Source: an uncultured Shewanella sp. | Lineage (GTDB): Bacteria; Pseudomonadota; Gammaproteobacteria; Enterobacterales; Shewanellaceae | Direction of reading: 5' to 3' | NCBI RefSeq assembly: GCF_947497935.1 | Contig: NZ_CANMIO010000003.1 | Location: 62,001-126,000, forward strand | Length of the DNA: 64,000 nt | Part shown: positions 39,900 to 48,769 of the stretch, piece after piece | Layout of the letters: each line of letters begins with the position of its first letter | How positions within the stretch are numbered: position 1 is the stretch's first letter | Made by a program: the position numbers and the translations under genes | The notes under the pieces: model-generated | Database searches by the model: none | What the model was told of the DNA's origin: nothing | What the model saw: only the letters and a program-made list of their open reading frames with translations

Positions 39900-40766
39900 A
39901 TGGTAAAAACAAGCAGTCAACACTTGAGAGCGGGAAATAATAACCCGAATGAGTGTACGCAAATTGAGGCGGAAGCAAGGCATAGTAACGCCACAACGAC
40001 GCCAGAGATGCGCCGATTCATACAAGAATCGGAGCTCAGTGTCAGCCAATTATCTAAGATACTGAATATCAGTGAAGCTACCGTTCGCAAATGGCGCAAG
40101 CGCGACTCTGTCGAAAACTGTCCGAATACTCCACACCATCTCAATACCACGCTAACCCCCTTGCAGGAGTATGTGGTGGTTGGACTGCGCTATCAGCTGA
40201 AGATGCCATTAGACAAGCTCTTAAAAGCCACCCAGAAGTTTATTAATCCAAACGTGTCGCGTTCAGGGTTAGCAAGGTGCTTGAAGCGTTATGGCGTTTC
40301 AAGGGTCAGCGATATTCAAAGCCCCCATGTGCCTATGCGCTATTTCAACCAGATCCCCGTTACCCAAGGCAGCGATGTGCAAACCTACACCTTGCACTAC
40401 GAAACACTCGCCCAAACCTTAGCCTTACCTAATAACGACGGTGACAATGTGGTCCAGGTAGTTTCACTCACCATTCCACCAAAACTGACCGAAGCAACAC
40501 CCAGTTCAATTTTACTCGGCATCGATCCTCACAGCGACTGGATCTATCTCGACATCTATCAAGACGGCAATACCCAAGCCACTAACCGATATATGACCTA
40601 TGTGCTAAAGCATGGTCCGTTCCATCTTCGAAAGTTACTCGTACGTAACTATCACACGTTTTTACAGCGCTTTCCTGGTGCGACGCCAAATCGCCACACC
40701 TCAAAAGATAAGCCTAAAACAATCAACAAGACGCCTGACACTCAGGCACCCAGTGGAGACTCATAA
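39900..40766 (+). CDS. pfaR: Pfa operon regulator PfaR
   Basis: PfaR is the regulator encoded before pfaA in Shewanella and relatives, reported to activate pfa expression. The 288-residue protein has a helix-turn-helix in LSVSQLSKILNISEATVRKW (about residues 47-66). The following region (YVVVGLRYQLKMPLDKLLKA, then SRSGLARCLKRYGVSRV) looks like the DNA-binding half of IS481-type transposases. The C-terminal half is unlike a catalytic domain of these enzymes. The start has no clear ribosome site, and the ATG at 40008 is an alternative. Its stop overlaps the pfaA start by one base (TAATG). Confidence 0.85.
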   Translation: MVKTSSQHLRAGNNNPNECTQIEAEARHSNATTTPEMRRFIQESELSVSQLSKILNISEATVRKWRKRDSVENCPNTPHHLNTTLTPLQEYVVVGLRYQLKMPLDKLLKATQKFINPNVSRSGLARCLKRYGVSRVSDIQSPHVPMRYFNQIPVTQGSDVQTYTLHYETLAQTLALPNNDGDNVVQVVSLTIPPKLTEATPSSILLGIDPHSDWIYLDIYQDGNTQATNRYMTYVLKHGPFHLRKLLVRNYHTFLQRFPGATPNRHTSKDKPKTINKTPDTQAPSGDS

Positions 40767-43700
40767 TGAGCCAGACCTCTAAACCTACAAAGTCAGCTAA
40801 AGCGACTGAGCAAGCACAAGACTCACAAGCTGATTCACGCTTAAATAAGCGCCTTAAAGATATGCCAATTGCTATCGTTGGCATGGCAAGCATCTTTGCT
40901 AACTCTCGTTACTTAAATAAGTTTTGGGATCTGATTAGCGAAAAAATCGATGCCATCACCGAATTACCATCGACTCACTGGCAACCAGAAGAGTATTACG
41001 ATGCCAATAAGAGCACTCCAGATAAGAGCTACTGTAAGCGCGGTGGCTTCTTGCCAGATGTCGACTTCAATCCAATGGAGTTTGGTCTGCCGCCAAATAT
41101 CCTTGAGCTAACAGACTCATCACAGCTACTGTCACTTATCGTCGCTAAAGAAGTGCTGGCCGATGCGAACCTACCTGAAGGTTACGACAGAGATAAGATT
41201 GGTATCACTCTCGGTGTCGGTGGCGGTCAAAAAATTAGCCACAGCCTAACTGCACGTTTGCAGTACCCTGTACTGAAAAAAGTATTCGCTAACAGCGGCA
41301 TTAGCGACGAAGACAGTGAAATGCTGATCAAAAAATTCCAAGATCAATATGTACACTGGGAAGAAAACTCATTCCCAGGATCACTTGGTAACGTAATTGC
41401 TGGCCGTATCGCCAACCGTTTTGACTTTGGTGGTATGAACTGTGTAGTCGATGCAGCCTGCGCAGGCTCGCTAGCTGCAATGCGCATGGCATTAACAGAG
41501 CTAACCGAAGGTCGCTCTGAAATGATGATCACAGGTGGTGTGTGTACCGATAACTCACCATCTATGTACATGAGTTTCTCTAAGACTCCAGCCTTTACCA
41601 CTAACGAAACCATTCAGCCATTTGATATCGACTCAAAAGGTATGATGATTGGTGAAGGTATTGGCATGGTGGCGCTTAAGCGTCTTGAAGATGCCGAGCG
41701 CGATGGCGACCGCATTTACTCGGTCATTAAAGGTGTGGGTGCATCATCTGACGGTAAGTTCAAATCTATCTACGCCCCTCGCCCATCTGGCCAAGCTAAA
41801 GCACTTAACCGCGCCTATGATGACGCAGGTTTTGCGCCGCACACTTTAGGTCTGATTGAAGCACACGGAACAGGTACTGCAGCGGGTGACGCAGCTGAAT
41901 TCGCCGGCCTTTGCTCAGTATTTGCTGATGGTAACGATAGCAAGCAGCACATTGCGCTAGGCTCTGTTAAATCACAAATTGGCCATACTAAATCAACCGC
42001 GGGTACTGCAGGTTTAATCAAAGCGGCATTGGCTCTGCACCACAAAGTGCTACCTGCTACGATTAACGTCAGTCTGCCAAGTCCCAAGCTTGATATCGAA
42101 AACTCGCCGTTTTACCTAAATACTGAAACCCGCCCATGGCTGCCACGTGTTGATGGTACGCCGCGCCGTGCAGGTATTAGCTCATTTGGTTTTGGTGGCA
42201 CTAACTTCCACTTCGTACTCGAAGAGTACAACCAAGAGCACAGCCGTACTGACCGCGAAAAAGCCAAATATCGTCAACGCCAAGTTGCGCAAAGCTTCCT
42301 TGTTAGCGCCAGCGATAAAACGGCACTGATTAACGAGCTAAACATACTAGCAGCATCAGCAGACCAAGCAGAATTTATCCTCAAAGATGCTGCCGCAAAC
42401 TACGGCGTGCGTGAGCTTGATAAAAAAGCGCCACGTATAGGTTTGGTTGCTAGCACGGCTGATGAATTAGCAGGTCTACTTAAACAGGCTATTGCTAAGC
42501 TAACTGCAACTGATGACACGTCTTGGCAACTTCCAGGTGGCACCAGCTACCGCGCTGCAGCAGTAGAGGGCAAAGTTGCCGCACTGTTTGCTGGCCAAGG
42601 TTCACAATACCTCAATATGGGCCGCGAGCTAGCTTGTTATTACCCAGAGATGCGCCAGCAATTTGTCACCGCTGATAAAGTCTTCGCCGCCAATGAGAAG
42701 ACTCCGCTTTCACAAACTCTTTATCCAAAGCCTGTATTTAATAAAGATGACTTAAAAGCACAAGAAGCAATTCTGACCAATACCGCCAATGCCCAAAGTG
42801 CTATCGGCGCGATTTCAATGGGTCAATACGCCTTATTCAGCGCTGCGGGCTTTAATGCTGATATGGTAGCGGGTCACAGCTTTGGTGAGCTAAGTGCACT
42901 ATGTGCAGCAGGTGTTATCAGCTCTGATGATTACTACAAGTTAGCCTTTGCCCGTGGCAATGCCATGGCTACTAAAGCTGAAGCCAAAGATGGCGTTAAG
43001 GCAGATGCTGGTGCCATGTTTGCAATCATAACCAAGAGCGCTGCAGATCTTGAAACCGTTGAAGCCACTATCGCAAAATTTGATGGGGTAAAAGTCGCTA
43101 ACTATAACGCGCCAACTCAATCTGTGATTGCTGGCCCAACAGCCACTACCGCTGATGCGGCTAAAGCCCTAAGTGAGCTTGGTTACAAAGCGATTAACCT
43201 GCCAGTATCAGGTGCATTCCACACTGAACTTGTTGGTCACGCCCAAGCGCCATTTGCTAAAGCGATTGATGCAGCCAAGTTTACTAAAGCTAGCCGAGCG
43301 CTTTACTCAAATGCAACTGGCGGACTTTATGAAAGCACTGCTGCAAAGATTAAAGCCTCGTTTAAGAAACATATGCTTCAATCAGTGCGCTTTACTAGCC
43401 AGCTTGAAGCCATGTACAAGGATGGCGCTCGTGTATTTGTTGAGTTTGGACCAAAGAACATCTTACAAAAATTAGTTCAAGGCACGCTTGCTAACACTGA
43501 AAATGAAGTTTGCACCATCTCTATCAACCCAAATCCTAAGGGTGATAGTGACGTGCAACTTAAGCAAGCGGCAATGCAGCTTGCTGTTTCAGGTGTCGTG
43601 CTAAGTGAAATTGACCCGTACCAAGCCGATATCGCCGCGCCTGCTAAAAAGTCACCTATGAGTATTTCGCTAAACGCTGCTAACCATATCAGCAAAGCGA

Positions 43701-46700
43701 CTCGCGCTAAGATGGCTAAGTCTTTAGAAACAGGCAGCGTCACTTCACTCATCGAGCATGTGGTTGAAGAGAAAATCGTTGAAGTTGAAAAATTAGTTGA
43801 AGTTGAAAAAATCGTAGAAAAAGTGGTTGAAGTTGAGAAGATTGTTGAGGTTGCCGCCCCGACTAGTTCAACTCAAGCCAATGCAGTTCAAACCAGTTCA
43901 GTAGTCGCTCCCGTAATAGAGAACCAAGTCGTGTCTAAAAACAGTAAGTCAGCAGCTCATAGCGTTAGCAGTGATGCATTAAATAACTTCTTTGCCGCGC
44001 AGCAACAAACCGCGCAGTTGCATCAGCAGTTCTTGGAGATCCCGCAGCAATACGGCGAGACTTTCACTACCTTAATGACTGAACAAGCTAAGTTGGCAAG
44101 CTCTGGTATTGCTATTCCAGAAAGCCTCCAGCGTTCAATGGAGCAATTCCACCAGTTACAAGCACAAACATTGCAAAGCCACACCCAGTTCCTTGAGATG
44201 CAAGCGGGTAGCAATATTGCGGCATTGAACCTGCTTAACGGCAGCCAAGCAACTTACGCTCCTGTCATTCACAATGAAGCTATTCAAACCCAAGTGGTTC
44301 AAAGCCAAGTTGTTGCTCAACCTGCGATTGCAGCGCCGGTTAACACTGCGCCTGTGCAGCCTACTCAAGCTCCACAAGCACAGCCTGCACCGGTAACGGC
44401 ACCTGCACAGACCGCACCAGTACAACCTGCTCCAGTGGTGAATGCACCAACAGCACAAGTTGCTCGTCAAGCAGCACCAGCTCAAGCTGCTATCGTTCCG
44501 ACCCATACAAGTGTTGCTGCTACAACGCCTTCAGCCTTGAGCGCTGAAACAGCCTTGAGCCCGCAAACAGCCTTGAGCTCAAATTCAGCCTTGAGCGCTG
44601 CAAAAGTTCAAGCCACCATGCTTGAAGTGGTTGCTGAAAAGACTGGCTACCCAACTGAAATGCTAGAGCTTGAAATGGATATGGAAGCCGACTTAGGCAT
44701 CGATTCAATCAAGCGTGTAGAAATTCTTGGCACAGTACAAGATGAGCTACCGGGTCTACCTGAGCTTAGCCCTGAAGATTTAGCTGAGTGTCGCACACTG
44801 GGCGAAATCGTAGCGTACATGAACAGCAAACTTTCATCTGTTCCAGTTACTGCTTCTGCGGCTATTGCACCAGCTGTAAACGGTTTGAGCGCTGAAAAAG
44901 TGCAAAGCACTATGATGTCAGTGGTTGCTGAAAAGACTGGCTACCCAACTGAAATGCTAGAACTTGGCATGGATATGGAAGCCGATTTAGGCATCGATTC
45001 AATCAAGCGCGTTGAAATTCTTGGCACAGTACAAGATGAGCTACCGGGTCTACCTGAGCTTAGCCCAGAAGATCTAGCCGAGTGTCGTACGCTTGGTGAA
45101 ATCGTCGACTATATGGGAAGCAAGCTTCCAGCTGAAGGCTCTATGAACTCTCAGCTGTCTACAAGTGCCGCTGCTGCGACTCCTATAGCGAATGGTCTCT
45201 CTGCGGAGAAAGTGCAGGCGACTATGATGTCTGTGGTTGCTGAAAAGACTGGCTACCCAACTGAAATGCTAGAACTTGGCATGGATATGGAAGCAGACCT
45301 TGGTATCGACTCTATCAAGCGTGTTGAAATTCTTGGTACAGTTCAAGATGAGCTACCGGGTCTACCTGAGCTTAGCCCAGAAGATCTAGCCGAGTGTCGT
45401 ACCCTTGGTGAAATCGTCGACTATATGGGCAGTAAACTGCCGGCTGAAGGCTCTATGAACTCTCAGCTGTCTACAAGTGCCGCCGCGGCGCAAGTGTCTC
45501 AATCGAACACTGCACCTGCTGCGACCGGTACAGCCCTGAGCGCTGAAAAAGTGCAAAGCACCATGATGTCTGTGGTTGCAGAAAAGACGGGTTACCCAAC
45601 AGAAATGCTAGAACTTGGCATGGATATGGAAGCCGATTTAGGCATCGATTCTATCAAGCGCGTTGAAATTCTTGGCACTGTCCAAGATGAGCTACCGGGT
45701 TTACCTGAGCTTAATCCAGAAGATCTAGCTGAGTGTCGTACGTTAGGCGAAATCGTTAGCTACATGAACTCTAAGCTGTCTACAAGTGCAGCTGAAGGCT
45801 CTGCTAATACAAGTGCCGCTGCGTCTCTTAATGTTGGTGCCGCTGCAGCGCCTCAAGCAACAGCTATTCCTGCAGCGAATGCTCTTTCTGCTGACAAGGT
45901 ACAGGCGACTATGATGTCTGTGGTTGCCGAAAAGACTGGCTACCCAACTGAAATGCTAGAACTTGGCATGGATATGGAAGCCGATTTAGGTATCGACTCA
46001 ATTAAGCGCGTAGAAATTCTTGGCACTGTACAAGATGAGCTACCAGGTTTACCTGAGCTTAATCCAGAAGATCTAGCAGAGTGTCGTACGCTAGGCGAAA
46101 TCGTTAGCTATATGAACTCTAAACTGGCTGACGGCTCTAAACTTTCTACAAGTGCAGCTGAGGGCTCTGCTAATACAAGTGCAGCAAATGCTTCAAAGCC
46201 AGCAGCAATATCGGCAGAAGCAACAGTAGAGCTTCCTCCTCATAGCGAGGTAGCGCTAAAAAAGCTTAATGCGGCGGACAAGCTAGAAAATTGTTTCGCC
46301 GCAGACGCAAGTGTTGTGATCAACGATGATGGTCACAACGCAGGTGTTTTAGCTGAGAAACTAATTAAACAAGGTCTTAAAGTTGCCGTTGTGCGTTTAC
46401 CTAAAGGTCAGCCTCAATCGCCACTTTCAAGTGACGTTGCCAGCTTTGAACTTACCTCAAGCGATGAGTCTGAGCTAGAGACAAGTATTGCTGCAGTTAT
46501 CGCGCAGATTGAAACTCAGGTTGGCACTATTGGTGGCTTTATCCACTTGCAACCAGAAGCGAATACCGCTGAGCAAACAGCAGTTAACCTAGATGTACAA
46601 AGCTTTACTCACGTGAGCCATGCATTCTTGTGGGCTAAGCTGTTACAACCAAAGCTAGTTGCAGCAGCAGACGCTCGTCGCTGTTTTGTAACAGTAAGCC

Positions 46701-48769
46701 GTATCGACGGTGGCTTTGGTTACTTAAATACTGACGCTTTAAAAGGTGCAGAACTTAACCAATCAGCACTTGCAGGCTTAACTAAAACCTTAAGCCATGA
46801 ATGGCCACAGGTTTTCTGTCGTGCGCTCGATATTGCAACAGATGTTGGTGCAACTCATTTAGCCGATGCGATCACTAGCGAACTATTTGATAGCAATGCT
46901 CAACTTCCTGAAGTGGGTATCTCTTTCGGTAAAAAAGATGAGCTAACTCGAGTGACCTTAGTTGCCGGAGAAGCTGCAGATAAAACAGCAAAAGCTGAGC
47001 TTTACAGTACAGATAAAATACTGGTGACCGGGGGCGCAAAAGGCGTAACCTTCGAATGTGCACTAGCACTGGCTAAACGTACTCAGTCGCACTTTATCTT
47101 AGCAGGCCGTAGTGAATTACAAGCTTTGCCAAGCTGGGCTGCAGGTAAGCAAACCAGCGAGCTAAAGTCAGCGGCAATCGCTCATATTATCTCTACAGGT
47201 CAAAAGCCAACGCCAAAGCAAGTTGAATCAGCGGTGTGGCCAGTACAAAGCAGCATTGAGATTAATGCAGCCCTAGCCGCCTTTAGCGAGGTTGGTGCAT
47301 CAGCTGAATACGTCAGCATGGATGTTACCGACAGCGTAGCAATCACAGCAGCACTTAATGGTCGCTCAAATGAGATCACTGGTCTTATTCACGGCGCTGG
47401 CGTGTTAGCCGATAAGCATATTCAAGACAAGACTCTTGCTGAACTTGCACGGGTTTATGGCACTAAAGTTAACGGCCTAAAAGCGCTACTAGCGGCACTT
47501 GAGCCAAGTAACATCAAACTGCTAGCCATGTTCTCATCTGCTGCGGGTTTTTACGGTAATACCGGCCAAAGCGATTATGCGATGTCAAACGACATTCTTA
47601 ACAAGGCAGCGTTGCAGTTCACTGCACGTAATCCACAAGCTAAAGTCATGAGCTTTAACTGGGGTCCTTGGGATGGCGGCATGGTTAACCCTGCGCTTAA
47701 AAAGATGTTTACCGACCGTGGCGTATACGTCATTCCACTTAAAGCGGGCGCAGAGCTATTTGCGACTCAGCTATTAGGTGAAACAGGCGTACAGTTGCTA
47801 ATTGGTACATCAATGCAAGGCGGAAGCGACACAAAAGCAACTGAGACTGCTTCTGTAAAAAAGCTTAATGCGGGTGAGGTGCTAACAACATCGCATCCGC
47901 GTGCTGGTGCACAAAAAACACCACTGCAAGCTGTCACTGCTACGCGTCTGTTAACCCCTAGTGCCATGGTCTTCATTGAAGATCACCGCATTGGCGGTAA
48001 CAGCGTGCTGCCAACGGTATGTGCTATTGACTGGATGCGTGAAGCGGCGAGCGATATGCTTGGCGCTCAGGTAAAAGTCATAAATTACAAACTGCTAAAA
48101 GGTATTGTATTTGAAACCGATGCTGCTCAAGAGTTAACCCTTGAGCTAACGCCAACAGGTGAAGATGCAACACTGAATGCGTTGATCAGCAGTAATGGCC
48201 GCCCACAATATCAAGCAACACTTGTAGGTAACATAACCACTGAGCACGCTAGCAAGCAGTTTAACTTAAGCAAAGCTAAGATGATCACCACTGCGAAGGA
48301 ACTTTATAGTAACGGCACCTTGTTCCACGGGCCGCGTCTACAAGGGATCCAATCTGTAGTGCAGTTTGATGAGCAAAGCTTGATCGCGAAAGTGGCATTA
48401 CCGCAGGTAAAGCTTAGCGATTGTGGTGAGTTCTTGCCGCAAGCCCATGTGGGTGGTAGTCAGCCTTTTGCTGAGGATTTGCTACTGCAAGCCATGCTGG
48501 TTTGGGCAAGACTGAAAACTGGTGCGGCAAGTTTGCCATCAAGCATTGGTGAGTTTATCTCAAACCAGCCAATGGCCTTTGGCGAAACCGGTACCATTGA
48601 GCTTGAAGTGATTAAGCACAACAAACGCTCACTTGAAGCCAATGTTGCGCTATATCGCGAAAACGGCGAATTAAGTGCCATGTTTAAGTCGGCTAAAATC
48701 ACTATTAGCAAAAGCTTAAATCCAGCATTTTTACCTGCAGCACTAGTAAACGACAGTGAGGCGAATTAG
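40766..48769 (+). CDS. pfaA: Polyunsaturated fatty acid synthase PfaA (KS-MAT-5xACP-KR-DH-like)
   Basis: PfaA is the largest subunit of the EPA/DHA-type synthase, here 2667 residues. Domains in order: ketosynthase with Cys232 in VVDAACAGS; malonyl acyltransferase with Ser705 in GHSFGEL; a charged linker of EK/VE repeats near 995-1030; five tandem ACPs with serines at about 1314, 1412, 1516, 1629 and 1745 (LGIDSIKRVEILGTV); and a ketoreductase from about 2086 (ILVTGGAKGV). The C-terminal part has HRIGGNSVLP (His2407) and EDLLLQ (Asp2571), the two motifs of PKS dehydratases. Five ACPs agrees with the Shewanella EPA type. It is coupled to pfaR (TAATG) and to pfaB (TAGTG). Confidence 0.97.
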   Translation: MSQTSKPTKSAKATEQAQDSQADSRLNKRLKDMPIAIVGMASIFANSRYLNKFWDLISEKIDAITELPSTHWQPEEYYDANKSTPDKSYCKRGGFLPDVDFNPMEFGLPPNILELTDSSQLLSLIVAKEVLADANLPEGYDRDKIGITLGVGGGQKISHSLTARLQYPVLKKVFANSGISDEDSEMLIKKFQDQYVHWEENSFPGSLGNVIAGRIANRFDFGGMNCVVDAACAGSLAAMRMALTELTEGRSEMMITGGVCTDNSPSMYMSFSKTPAFTTNETIQPFDIDSKGMMIGEGIGMVALKRLEDAERDGDRIYSVIKGVGASSDGKFKSIYAPRPSGQAKALNRAYDDAGFAPHTLGLIEAHGTGTAAGDAAEFAGLCSVFADGNDSKQHIALGSVKSQIGHTKSTAGTAGLIKAALALHHKVLPATINVSLPSPKLDIENSPFYLNTETRPWLPRVDGTPRRAGISSFGFGGTNFHFVLEEYNQEHSRTDREKAKYRQRQVAQSFLVSASDKTALINELNILAASADQAEFILKDAAANYGVRELDKKAPRIGLVASTADELAGLLKQAIAKLTATDDTSWQLPGGTSYRAAAVEGKVAALFAGQGSQYLNMGRELACYYPEMRQQFVTADKVFAANEKTPLSQTLYPKPVFNKDDLKAQEAILTNTANAQSAIGAISMGQYALFSAAGFNADMVAGHSFGELSALCAAGVISSDDYYKLAFARGNAMATKAEAKDGVKADAGAMFAIITKSAADLETVEATIAKFDGVKVANYNAPTQSVIAGPTATTADAAKALSELGYKAINLPVSGAFHTELVGHAQAPFAKAIDAAKFTKASRALYSNATGGLYESTAAKIKASFKKHMLQSVRFTSQLEAMYKDGARVFVEFGPKNILQKLVQGTLANTENEVCTISINPNPKGDSDVQLKQAAMQLAVSGVVLSEIDPYQADIAAPAKKSPMSISLNAANHISKATRAKMAKSLETGSVTSLIEHVVEEKIVEVEKLVEVEKIVEKVVEVEKIVEVAAPTSSTQANAVQTSSVVAPVIENQVVSKNSKSAAHSVSSDALNNFFAAQQQTAQLHQQFLEIPQQYGETFTTLMTEQAKLASSGIAIPESLQRSMEQFHQLQAQTLQSHTQFLEMQAGSNIAALNLLNGSQATYAPVIHNEAIQTQVVQSQVVAQPAIAAPVNTAPVQPTQAPQAQPAPVTAPAQTAPVQPAPVVNAPTAQVARQAAPAQAAIVPTHTSVAATTPSALSAETALSPQTALSSNSALSAAKVQATMLEVVAEKTGYPTEMLELEMDMEADLGIDSIKRVEILGTVQDELPGLPELSPEDLAECRTLGEIVAYMNSKLSSVPVTASAAIAPAVNGLSAEKVQSTMMSVVAEKTGYPTEMLELGMDMEADLGIDSIKRVEILGTVQDELPGLPELSPEDLAECRTLGEIVDYMGSKLPAEGSMNSQLSTSAAAATPIANGLSAEKVQATMMSVVAEKTGYPTEMLELGMDMEADLGIDSIKRVEILGTVQDELPGLPELSPEDLAECRTLGEIVDYMGSKLPAEGSMNSQLSTSAAAAQVSQSNTAPAATGTALSAEKVQSTMMSVVAEKTGYPTEMLELGMDMEADLGIDSIKRVEILGTVQDELPGLPELNPEDLAECRTLGEIVSYMNSKLSTSAAEGSANTSAAASLNVGAAAAPQATAIPAANALSADKVQATMMSVVAEKTGYPTEMLELGMDMEADLGIDSIKRVEILGTVQDELPGLPELNPEDLAECRTLGEIVSYMNSKLADGSKLSTSAAEGSANTSAANASKPAAISAEATVELPPHSEVALKKLNAADKLENCFAADASVVINDDGHNAGVLAEKLIKQGLKVAVVRLPKGQPQSPLSSDVASFELTSSDESELETSIAAVIAQIETQVGTIGGFIHLQPEANTAEQTAVNLDVQSFTHVSHAFLWAKLLQPKLVAAADARRCFVTVSRIDGGFGYLNTDALKGAELNQSALAGLTKTLSHEWPQVFCRALDIATDVGATHLADAITSELFDSNAQLPEVGISFGKKDELTRVTLVAGEAADKTAKAELYSTDKILVTGGAKGVTFECALALAKRTQSHFILAGRSELQALPSWAAGKQTSELKSAAIAHIISTGQKPTPKQVESAVWPVQSSIEINAALAAFSEVGASAEYVSMDVTDSVAITAALNGRSNEITGLIHGAGVLADKHIQDKTLAELARVYGTKVNGLKALLAALEPSNIKLLAMFSSAAGFYGNTGQSDYAMSNDILNKAALQFTARNPQAKVMSFNWGPWDGGMVNPALKKMFTDRGVYVIPLKAGAELFATQLLGETGVQLLIGTSMQGGSDTKATETASVKKLNAGEVLTTSHPRAGAQKTPLQAVTATRLLTPSAMVFIEDHRIGGNSVLPTVCAIDWMREAASDMLGAQVKVINYKLLKGIVFETDAAQELTLELTPTGEDATLNALISSNGRPQYQATLVGNITTEHASKQFNLSKAKMITTAKELYSNGTLFHGPRLQGIQSVVQFDEQSLIAKVALPQVKLSDCGEFLPQAHVGGSQPFAEDLLLQAMLVWARLKTGAASLPSSIGEFISNQPMAFGETGTIELEVIKHNKRSLEANVALYRENGELSAMFKSAKITISKSLNPAFLPAALVNDSEAN
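44532..44596 (+). repeat. Four 18-base repeats in the linker before ACP1
   Basis: CAGCCTTGAGC recurs at 44532, 44550, 44568 and 44586, exactly 18 bases apart, encoding (A)LS-x-x-x units (ALSAET, ALSPQT, ALSSNS, ALSAAK). They form a flexible linker ahead of the first ACP. Confidence 0.8.
44600..46140 (+). repeat. Five near-identical ACP-coding repeats in pfaA
   Basis: Five units of about 240 bases encode ACP1 to ACP5, at about 44600-44830, 44885-45120, 45200-45430, 45540-45775 and 45890-46125. They are separated by Ala/Ser/Thr-rich linkers. The linkers after ACP2 and ACP3 share PAEGSMNSQLSTSAAAA; those after ACP4 and ACP5 share LSTSAAEGSANTSAA. The high nucleotide identity makes this stretch prone to recombination and copy number change. 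Confidence 0.9.

Noticed and set aside
39900-40766. An insertion sequence transposase
   Set aside because: There is no DDE core, no terminal inverted repeat was found, and the gene is coupled to pfaA, so it is the regulator PfaR.
43477-44910. Several long minus-strand frames inside pfaA
   Set aside because: They are shadows of the repetitive, codon-biased ACP and linker coding sequence; none has a ribosome site or a recognisable domain.
44600-46140. CRISPR or satellite repeat
   Set aside because: The repeats are in frame and encode ACP domains with the phosphopantetheine serine.
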